From positions 1-8,312 of the forward strand of contig JANOPQ010000223.1 of the NCBI GenBank assembly GCA_031421935.1: a DNA stretch of 8,312 nucleotides, read 5' to 3'. The notes below the pieces were generated by a model, which saw only the letters and a list, made by a program, of their open reading frames with translations, did not search any database and was not told the DNA's origin. This document shows, in pieces, positions 1 to 5,943 of the stretch. The number at the start of each line of letters is the position of its first letter. Positions within the stretch are counted from its first letter, which is position 1. Source of the DNA: JAJTFW01 sp031421935. GTDB lineage: Bacteria; Bacteroidota; Bacteroidia; AKYH767-A; OLB10. A program made the position numbers and the translations under genes.

Positions 1-441
1 AAAACGAGAACATTCTTTAAAGTCATCATAGTTTTGGCCGAACCCAGTCTGTAGTTTAACCCAATTTATTAGAGTTCCTGCTGTATCCAAAAAAAACACT
101 ACTCCATGAGGTAAAGTAAAAGGTATATCCCTATAATTGCATACAATGACAAATCCCGTATCAGGTATTTCAACTATAGAACCACCTTGAAAAAAATTAG
201 GGGTAGGAAGCTTAAAGGTTCTTGTCCACAATGTATCTCCTAAATTGTTAAATTTCAATACGGAAATACTGTTTGAGTTTTGAAAGTGATTAGTTCGAGC
301 AAGTACTACAAAGCAACTATCCTGTGTATATACAATATCAGCAGGGAATCCACGCATAGGTAATTCCTTAACAAAAGCCCCTTGCCCGAACATAGATGTA
401 GTAATTATTAGAGAGATTACTAATGCTAAAAGTCTTTTCAT
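1..441 (-). CDS. Secreted protein of unknown function, N-terminal part (cut by the window edge)
   Basis: An open frame of 147 codons begins with ATG at 441-439 and runs off the left edge without a stop, so only the N-terminus is visible. It starts MKRLLALVISLIITTSMFGQ: a Lys/Arg pair, a hydrophobic stretch and a likely signal peptidase site around Gly19-Gln20. The protein is therefore probably exported across the inner membrane. The mature part contains phrases such as LKFNNLGDTLWTRTF (residues about 62-76) and GSIVEIPDTGFVIV. These resemble the '..D..GDTLWT.T..' and '..DGGYIIAG' motifs of propeller-like repeats common in secreted Bacteroidota proteins that carry a T9SS sorting domain. That assignment is inference, because the C-terminus, where a sorting domain would lie, is missing. 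The gene lies 50 bases downstream of the larger secreted-protein gene on the same strand, with no clear terminator or promoter between them, so co-transcription is plausible. No specific function can be named. Confidence 0.8.
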   Translation of the reverse strand, partial: MKRLLALVISLIITTSMFGQGAFVKELPMRGFPADIVYTQDSCFVVLARTNHFQNSNSISVLKFNNLGDTLWTRTFKLPTPNFFQGGSIVEIPDTGFVIVCNYRDIPFTLPHGVVFFLDTAGTLINWVKLQTGFGQNYDDFKECSRF

Positions 442-491
442 TTATATTAATTTCATGGTGCAATTTCCAATGAGTACCTAGTTCAATTATC

Positions 492-3467
492 TTATATCTT
501 AACCAATTTTGCTACTTCTTGCAAATCATCCGTTTTCACTTTTAGTACATACATACCGTTAGGCTGGTTTTCAAGGTTGATTAGGATGGTATTTTCATAA
601 ACTTTTATATTACTAATTATTAATTTCCCATGTAAATCAAAAACTTCAATTATCCCTTTGTCAGGAAAACTTTTTGCAAAGGTTAATTGGTAAATTCCTG
701 AGGATGGGTTGGGAGATAGAGTAAATAATGTGTTGTTAGAAAGTTCATCAACTGAGGTGCAAGAATTCACGACAATCGTGCCTGTTGCAAATACATTCGA
801 TCCACAACCTGCTAATGTAATAGTGTAATTGTAGAGTCCGATAGAAGTGGGTGTGCCATCAATATAAAGCGTGTCTCCAAACAAATTAACAGAAACACCA
901 GCTGGAAGACCAAGTACATTACTAATCCATGGAAAGCCATCTATTTTATGTTTGATTGTTGGAAGTTGATTGTTTATGCATAACGTTGGAGACAGGGAAG
1001 CAGCGAATACACCAATAAGAGGATCTACCGTAATTATTCCATTCTTAACCGTAACTCCTCCACAATCTAATGTAGTATTAATTGAATAATTGAAAGTTCC
1101 GCTCACTGTTGGAAGGCCACTTATGATTAAATTATTAGGTGTCCAAGTGCCAAAAACACCGGCTGGAAGTCCTGTAAAAACTACATTGGTAATTGAAGCA
1201 AGTCCGACAACGGAGTAATTAACAGTTATCAATGGCGCGTTAATGCAAATTAATTGATTGGTGGTATTAGATGAAGAAGTTAATTTTAAACCGGACAAGC
1301 ACATTTTACTATTAAAAATTTCGAAGTTAGTACTAGTATTATTAGTTTGATAAGATCCTAATGTGGTTGGGAAATCAATAGAATTGGTCGATCCTGAAAA
1401 GTGAACAATATCTGAGGATTCAACGAGAATTGTAATACCAAAATCATTATTCGATCCACCAAGATACGATGAGTAATTTAATACAGAGCCTGACGAACTT
1501 AATTTAAATATAAAGGCATCTTGAAAACCTCCTCCAAAAGTCGTTTGATAAGCGCCTGGAGTAATGTCAAAATTATTGGAACTGGTTGTGCCGACAATGT
1601 AAGCAGATAAAGAATCATCTAACTTAATTGAGTTGCCATTATCAAAACCTCCTCCGCCTAATAAAGTAGAATAGATTAATCCTGTTCCACTTGGATTTAA
1701 TTTAGTGACAAAAACATCAGCAAAACCATCTTGAATAAATTGAATAGCATTCGATGTTAACGGGAAATCTGGAGAGTTCGTACTTCCAGTTACATAAATA
1801 TTTTGTGAGGTGTCTACTGTTAGAGAAAAACCAGTTTCAGAAAAATTTCCGCCCAAATAAGTGGAAAAAATAAGGGAAGAGCCCAATAATACTTTCGTAA
1901 CAAATGCATCCCGATATCCACTTCCACCAAGTAAAGCTTGAAATGCACCTGGAGTAATATCGAAATCAGTTGATTTAGTTTCACCTGTGATATAAACCAT
2001 GCCATTATTTTCTATAGAGATTGAATAGGCAATATCATTGTCATTTCCTCCTAAATAAGTAGAGTTTATAATGGAAGTACCAGTTGAATTTATCTGGCTT
2101 ATAAAAATATCTGCTAAGCCTTCGTTTATGAGTTGAATAGCTCCAGGTGTTATGTATAAATCAGTGGATGTAGTAAATCCTGTAATAAATGAACTTCCTG
2201 TAGTGTCAATAGCTATTGAATAGCCATATTCAGTACCACTACCCCCAAAATAGCTGGAAAAAATTATAGCAGTTCCTGTAGCATTTAGTTTTGTAATAAA
2301 GGCATCGTAGACCCCCGCATTTGTAGTTTGAAAAGCTCCTGAAGTAGTAATATAATTACTTGAGTTGGTATTCCCCGTAATATAGGAGTTTCCTAAATTA
2401 TCGATAGCAATTGAATTACTAATATCCTTTGTACTTCCCCCTATGTAAGTGGAAAAAATTAAGTTTGAACCAGTAGAATTCAACTTTGAAACAAATACAT
2501 CGTCGTCCCCCAATGCAGTAGTTTGAAATGCACCCAACGTGGTATCAAAATCTAAAGATTTAGTTGATCCAGTTAAGTAAACATTATTTAAACTGTCTAA
2601 TGCGCTGGACTTTAATTCATCACCACTAATTCCACCCAAGAAAGTTGAATATATTAGTGGATCAATAATCAAAGTTTCATTCTTATTATATGTACCTAAT
2701 GCAAATGAAAAACTATTAGCTCTTTCGATAAACTTAGCCGAGACTTGTATTTTATCTTGTTGTTGATAGCAATACAATTCTGTATTTTTTACTTCACCAA
2801 AACAAGTGGTAAATACTAACTCTCCTTTTTCGTTCAAATAATTTTTGTCGCTTCCTTCTAGGTTAAATTTTATTTGACTTGGATCTGCTCCAGGATGAAC
2901 AATGTAGTCATAACGTAAAGAACCTTCGTCGAAATAATAACGCATGTCAATTCCATCATAAACATTATTTAGAACCGCTTCCTTAAATAGTCCTACATAA
3001 CTTGCATGCTTGCTGGCATCGTTGCCAATTAAATAATTGTTATAGCCACTTTGCTTTTGTTTGCCATGTGTTTTTACCTCTGTATTATTTCCTAAAAGTG
3101 TATATGCTAATCTATGTCCCCAACGTTTGTAATCTTTTTGTTGAAATTTCTCAGTATGGAGGTCATCTGAATTATCAAGTAAATCAGTCTCTTCTTTGTT
3201 ATAGTTCTCTGAGCCTATCGAAGAAGTAATTTCTTCTGTTTTGTAAAACTCATATAGCATTCCGTTTTTAGTGATCCAAGTGTTTAATCCACCGAGCTGT
3301 GCTAAGTAGAGTACTTCACTCGGCCACTGTCCTTTGTTCTCAATGAAAAAATGTTTGTCCGTTTTGGAAAGTGTTTGTTGAGCATCTAAATTGTTTTCGG
3401 TTCTTTGAGCATGGAGCGTACTAAATCCAAATAATAAAATGGAAAGAATGAGAAGTTGATTTTTCAT
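492..3467 (-). CDS. SBBP-repeat beta-propeller protein with Ig-like modules and T9SS type A sorting domain
   Basis: This 991-residue protein is predicted to be exported and probably attached to or released from the cell surface. Residues 1-20 are a signal peptide (MKNQ, hydrophobic core, cleavage likely after HA). Residues about 40-270 form an N-terminal domain opening FIENKGQWPSEVLY, which in Bacteroidota usually precedes SBBP repeats. Residues 273-729 hold seven tandem repeats of 65-66 residues, each built as '.ST.LGG....D...S...D..G..Y.TG.T.S.DF..TPGA.Q......DAF..K....G..L', the SBBP beta-propeller pattern. Two related Ig-like modules follow (about 737-814 and 826-900), each with a Cys-Ile-Asn start and a GLPAGV motif. 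Residues about 914-991 are a T9SS type A sorting domain: LSPNPSSG, a central 'I.VFDLHGKLI' strand, then 'NGMYVLKVKT' and a basic end. The start is the only ATG followed by a signal peptide. No catalytic motif is visible, so ligand or adhesion roles remain inference. Confidence 0.93.
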   Translation of the reverse strand: MKNQLLILSILLFGFSTLHAQRTENNLDAQQTLSKTDKHFFIENKGQWPSEVLYLAQLGGLNTWITKNGMLYEFYKTEEITSSIGSENYNKEETDLLDNSDDLHTEKFQQKDYKRWGHRLAYTLLGNNTEVKTHGKQKQSGYNNYLIGNDASKHASYVGLFKEAVLNNVYDGIDMRYYFDEGSLRYDYIVHPGADPSQIKFNLEGSDKNYLNEKGELVFTTCFGEVKNTELYCYQQQDKIQVSAKFIERANSFSFALGTYNKNETLIIDPLIYSTFLGGISGDELKSSALDSLNNVYLTGSTKSLDFDTTLGAFQTTALGDDDVFVSKLNSTGSNLIFSTYIGGSTKDISNSIAIDNLGNSYITGNTNSSNYITTSGAFQTTNAGVYDAFITKLNATGTAIIFSSYFGGSGTEYGYSIAIDTTGSSFITGFTTSTDLYITPGAIQLINEGLADIFISQINSTGTSIINSTYLGGNDNDIAYSISIENNGMVYITGETKSTDFDITPGAFQALLGGSGYRDAFVTKVLLGSSLIFSTYLGGNFSETGFSLTVDTSQNIYVTGSTNSPDFPLTSNAIQFIQDGFADVFVTKLNPSGTGLIYSTLLGGGGFDNGNSIKLDDSLSAYIVGTTSSNNFDITPGAYQTTFGGGFQDAFIFKLSSSGSVLNYSSYLGGSNNDFGITILVESSDIVHFSGSTNSIDFPTTLGSYQTNNTSTNFEIFNSKMCLSGLKLTSSSNTTNQLICINAPLITVNYSVVGLASITNVVFTGLPAGVFGTWTPNNLIISGLPTVSGTFNYSINTTLDCGGVTVKNGIITVDPLIGVFAASLSPTLCINNQLPTIKHKIDGFPWISNVLGLPAGVSVNLFGDTLYIDGTPTSIGLYNYTITLAGCGSNVFATGTIVVNSCTSVDELSNNTLFTLSPNPSSGIYQLTFAKSFPDKGIIEVFDLHGKLIISNIKVYENTILINLENQPNGMYVLKVKTDDLQEVAKLVKI
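495..728 (-). other. T9SS type A C-terminal sorting domain (coding segment)
   Basis: The last 78 or so residues of the secreted protein match the usual order of this domain: a Pro-Asn-Pro turn (LSPNPSSGIYQL), a middle strand around EVFDLHGKLI, then NLENQPNGMYVLKVKTDD and a C-terminal VAKLVKI. In Bacteroidota this domain directs a Sec-exported protein through the outer membrane by the type IX system and is normally cleaved off during surface attachment. No T9SS machinery gene is present in the window. Confidence 0.88.
1281..2651 (-). repeat. Seven tandem SBBP repeats (65-66 codons each) within the secreted protein gene
   Basis: The repeats start at protein residues 273 (YSTFLGG), 338 (FSTYIGG), 403 (FSSYFGG), 468 (NSTYLGG), 534 (FSTYLGG), 599 (YSTLLGG) and 665 (YSSYLGG), a regular period of about 196 bases. 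They are clearly related in protein sequence but diverged in DNA, with only short shared phrases such as the codons for ITPGA.Q. They therefore look old and stable rather than recently amplified. The seventh repeat is degenerate at its end (FEIFNSKMCLSG in place of DAF..KL...G). Seven units would suit a single seven-bladed propeller, which is inference. Confidence 0.85.
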
Positions 3468-3520
3468 ATTGGATATTTTAAAGTCTATTTTATAAATTAT
3501 TTTTCAATTAGTATGCCTAA

Positions 3521-3528
3521 CAAATTTA
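3521..3528 (-). promoter_or_regulatory. Candidate -7 promoter element for the leftward secreted-protein gene
   Basis: Read on the minus strand this is TAAATTTG, an exact match to the Bacteroidota -7 consensus TAnnTTTG. It lies 53 bases before the ATG at 3467, which would give a leader of roughly 45-50 bases. No good TTTG or TTG partner is seen at the expected distance upstream, so this is a one-element match and could be chance in AT-rich DNA. Confidence 0.35.
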
Positions 3529-3657
3529 TAGAAAGGAATCTTTATAGCCTGTGTTATTTTGAAATAAGTAGTCTCTTGATTCCAATATTTATCACCTGAA
3601 TTATAAACTCGAATATGATTTTAAAGAGATAGAAGAGTAAAAATGGGTTGTTTTATT

Positions 3658-3700
3658 AAATAGAGATTAATATTACTATTTTTAGTAAAATCCTCTATTT
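3658..3700. repeat. Imperfect inverted repeat / hairpin in the intergenic region
   Basis: Arms AAATAGAG (3658-3665) and CTCTATTT (3693-3700) are perfect complements. Inside them ATT/AAT pair around a bulged C, and TTACT (3673-3677) pairs with AGTAA (3684-3688) around a 6-base loop. The outer and inner stems together make a hairpin of about 43 bases. It sits between divergently transcribed genes, where a terminator is not required, so its role is unknown. A regulatory site or a remnant of an inserted element are both possible. Confidence 0.5.
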
Positions 3701-3737
3701 CAATTAAATATAGATGAATCAATTTTCACTTCATACC

Positions 3738-3754
3738 ATTCCAAATTTTGGAAT
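3738..3754. repeat. Perfect 17-base palindrome, possible operator
   Basis: ATTCCAAA and TTTGGAAT flank a single central T, giving perfect 8-bp arms. A short, nearly uninterrupted palindrome of this kind in a divergent promoter region is the shape expected of a dimeric regulator's binding site. No regulator gene is present nearby, and it lies about 170 bases upstream of the parE promoter and about 210 bases from the leftward promoter candidate, so the link to either gene is only inference. Confidence 0.4.
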
Positions 3755-3870
3755 CAGGATTTTATTAACTATTTTGCAGGAAAGGCGGGGAATACAATCA
3801 ACCCTGAAAATGATTAATACTTGATCTTTAATAGCTTCAAGAGAAGCATTTACTTTTTCACGGGTTATAT

Positions 3871-3907
3871 GTTGATAAAGGAGGTCAAACTGCTGGATTT
3901 TATCAAC
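3871..3907. repeat. Inverted repeat with 9-bp perfect arms upstream of the parE promoter
   Basis: GTTGATAAA (3871-3879) is the exact reverse complement of TTTATCAAC (3899-3907), with 19 bases between them. The arms end 14 bases before the TTTG of the candidate parE promoter. The spacing would fit either an RNA stem-loop or two half-sites for a DNA-binding protein. The loop holds AAGGAGGT, which resembles a Shine-Dalgarno sequence but has no start codon at a useful distance. Confidence 0.45.
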
Positions 3908-3921
3908 CCCCTTGAAATAAC

Positions 3922-3954
3922 TTTGAAATCGACGGTTGAATTTTCCGAATTTTG
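3922..3954 (+). promoter_or_regulatory. Candidate parEC promoter, Bacteroidota type
   Basis: TTTG (3922-3925), 21 bases, then GAATTTTG (3947-3954), which matches the TAnnTTTG consensus except at the first base and is followed by CACCC. Bacteroidota promoters often read '..TTTGCACC', so transcription probably starts near 3960, about 30 bases before the parE ATG. Two direct TTGAAAT repeats (3912-3918 and 3923-3929), 11 bases or one helical turn apart, overlap the upstream element and could be an activator or repressor site. The leader before the ATG is A-rich with no Shine-Dalgarno sequence, as is usual in this phylum. Confidence 0.55.
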
Positions 3955-3990
3955 CACCCGTATTTGTAAAAGACAATAGAGAACTAAGAA

Positions 3991-5901
3991 ATGGCGAAGA
4001 AGCAAGCAACATTAGATCACAATTACACAGAGGATAGTATTCAGTCGCTCGACTGGAAGGAGCATATTCGGCTGCGTCCCGGTATGTATATCGGCAAGCT
4101 CGGAGATGGGTCTGCGAAGGATGATGGTATTTACGTGCTGATTAAGGAAGTTATCGATAATTGTATCGATGAATATGTGATGGGTTATGGAAAGACAATC
4201 GAGATTGAAGTGCGTGATGGTAAGGTAAGAGTGCGCGATTACGGTCGCGGAATTCCACTGGGTAAAGTAGTTGAATGTGTAAGTAAAATTAATACCGGTG
4301 GTAAATACGATAGTCAGGCGTTTCAAAAATCAGTTGGATTGAACGGAGTAGGTACAAAAGCCGTGAATGCGCTGTCCAGTTATTTTCGAGTGCAAAGTAT
4401 TCGAAATGGTAAAACAACATGGGCTGAATTTGAACGCGGAAATTTATCTAAGGAAAAAAATAATCAGAATACGGATTTAGATGATGGTACGGAAGTAACT
4501 TTCCAACCCGATGGAGATATCTTTTTGGATTATGAGTTCCGCTTGGATTTTATAGAGCCGATGATCAGAAACTATACGTATCTGAATGTGGGTTTAAAGA
4601 TGATCGTGAATGGAAAGGAATTCATGAGTGAGAATGGATTGCTCGATTTGTTGAATGCGAATATTAGTGATGAAGCATTGTATAAAGTGATTCACATTAG
4701 CGGCGACGATATTGAAATTGCTTTTACTCATACTACTACTTACGGAGAAGATTATTACAGTTTCGTGAATGGTCAACACACTACGCAAGGTGGTACACAT
4801 CTTGCCGCATTCCGTGAAGCCATCGTAAAAACAGCACGTGATTTTTACGGAAAAGATTTTGATCCGAGCGACGTGCGTACTTCTATCACCGCTGCAGTCA
4901 GCATCCGCATTCAAGAACCCGTTTTTGAATCACAAACGAAAACGAAGTTAGGTTCTCAAAATACATATCCCGGTGGACCCTCTCTCCGCAACTGGATCAA
5001 TGAATTTGTATCAAAATATTTAGATAATTTTTTACATAAGAATCCAGAAACTGCAGAAGCTTGGAAGAAAAAAATCTTGCAAAGCGAAAGAGAGAGAAAG
5101 GAAATTGCTGGAATTAAAAAGTTAGCCAACGAACGCGCGAAGAAAGCAAACCTGCACAATAAAAAATTGCGCGATTGCCGAGTGCATTTTCCTGATTTAA
5201 AAAATCCTCAACGATTGGATTCTACTTTGTTCATTACCGAGGGAGATTCTGCATCCGGTTCCATCACCATCGCGCGCGATGTAAATACACAAGCGGTATT
5301 TAGTTTGAAAGGAAAGCCTTTAAATTGTTTTGGACTGACCAAGAAAATCGTTTATGAAAACGAAGAATTTAATTTGGTGCAAAATGCATTGGACATCGAA
5401 GATTCTATTGAGAACTTGCGCTACAACCGAATCGTAATCGCTACCGATGCCGATGTGGATGGAATGCATATTCGGTTGTTGCTATTGACTTTCTTCTTGC
5501 AATTCTTCCCTGATCTAGTGAAGAATGGCCACGTGTATATTTTGCAAACGCCGTTGTTCCGCGTGCGAAATAAAAAGGAAACGATTTATTGTTATTCTGA
5601 TTTAGAAAGGCAAATTGCCATTCAAAAGTTAGGTGCGAAGCCAGAGATCACGCGATTTAAAGGACTCGGTGAAATTTCGCCCGATGAGTTTAAAGCATTT
5701 ATCGGAAGGAAAATGCGTTTAGATCCTGTAACCTTAGCAGGCGAGACTTCCTTGCATGGATTATTGGATTATTACATGGGGAAAAATACGCCCGAGCGTC
5801 AAGATTTCATCATCAATAATTTGAAAGTAGAATTGGAATTGGAACCGCAAGATGAAAATGAATCGCTCGTAGAACTTCAACCTACAGCAATAGCCGTTTA
5901 A
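3991..5901 (+). CDS. parE: DNA topoisomerase IV subunit B (type IIA topoisomerase ATPase/TOPRIM subunit)
   Basis: ParE binds and hydrolyses ATP to drive strand passage and supplies the TOPRIM metal site for DNA cleavage. With ParC it decatenates daughter chromosomes in the cytoplasm. The GHKL ATPase motifs are intact: E53-V-I-D-N57 (general base and Mg ligand), D83-Y-G-R-G87, and GLNGVGTKAVNALS at 116-129. The transducer carries QTKTKLG (315-321), with the ATP-contacting Lys at 317. The TOPRIM domain has EGDSA (417-421) and D486-A-D488-V-D490, and the C-terminal RFKGLGE lies at 555-561. At 636 residues it is close to E. coli ParE in length and lacks the large insertion of E. coli GyrB. The opening DSIQSLDWKEHIRLRPGMYIGKLGDGS and the parC gene just downstream favour ParE over GyrB. 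The start is the ATG directly behind an A-rich leader and a good promoter candidate. All key residues are present. Confidence 0.96.
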   Translation: MAKKQATLDHNYTEDSIQSLDWKEHIRLRPGMYIGKLGDGSAKDDGIYVLIKEVIDNCIDEYVMGYGKTIEIEVRDGKVRVRDYGRGIPLGKVVECVSKINTGGKYDSQAFQKSVGLNGVGTKAVNALSSYFRVQSIRNGKTTWAEFERGNLSKEKNNQNTDLDDGTEVTFQPDGDIFLDYEFRLDFIEPMIRNYTYLNVGLKMIVNGKEFMSENGLLDLLNANISDEALYKVIHISGDDIEIAFTHTTTYGEDYYSFVNGQHTTQGGTHLAAFREAIVKTARDFYGKDFDPSDVRTSITAAVSIRIQEPVFESQTKTKLGSQNTYPGGPSLRNWINEFVSKYLDNFLHKNPETAEAWKKKILQSERERKEIAGIKKLANERAKKANLHNKKLRDCRVHFPDLKNPQRLDSTLFITEGDSASGSITIARDVNTQAVFSLKGKPLNCFGLTKKIVYENEEFNLVQNALDIEDSIENLRYNRIVIATDADVDGMHIRLLLLTFFLQFFPDLVKNGHVYILQTPLFRVRNKKETIYCYSDLERQIAIQKLGAKPEITRFKGLGEISPDEFKAFIGRKMRLDPVTLAGETSLHGLLDYYMGKNTPERQDFIINNLKVELELEPQDENESLVELQPTAIAV

Positions 5902-5943
5902 TTTTTTGAGATCGATAAATAGTTAATTAGAGAAAGAAATTTA

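Larger units (their letters stand above)
3468..3990. other. Divergent intergenic region, no supported gene
   Basis: This AT-rich stretch of 523 bases separates the leftward secreted-protein gene from the rightward parE. I see no convincing gene in it. The longest open frame is a 93-codon minus-strand frame (3731-4012) that would start inside parE and cover the parE promoter; I rejected it. The region contains a TAAATTTG element for the leftward gene (3521-3528), three inverted repeats (3658-3700, 3738-3754, 3871-3907) and a promoter-like pair for parE (3922-3954). An ATTCC/GGAAT core recurs at 3535-3540 (GGAATC), 3578-3584 and in the palindrome at 3738-3754. Confidence 0.7.

Noticed and set aside
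1281..2651. Possibility that the regular ~196-base period is a CRISPR array or DNA satellite
   Set aside because: The period is a whole number of codons and the similarity is at protein level, with diverged DNA. It is a protein repeat, not a CRISPR array or satellite.
1820..3229. Short open frames (61 and 75 codons) overlapping the secreted-protein gene
   Set aside because: They lie in other frames of a clearly coding modular gene and show no independent evidence.
3878..3885. AAGGAGGT, a canonical Shine-Dalgarno sequence
   Set aside because: No ATG, GTG or TTG follows at a useful distance, it lies in the loop of an inverted repeat, and the real genes here do not use Shine-Dalgarno sites. 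Probably chance.
3731..4012. A 93-codon minus-strand open frame in the intergenic region overlapping the start of parE
   Set aside because: Its only ATG start lies inside the parE coding sequence, it runs antisense through the parE promoter candidate and an inverted repeat, and the product has no family resemblance I can recognise. It would become more credible only if the same frame were conserved in relatives.
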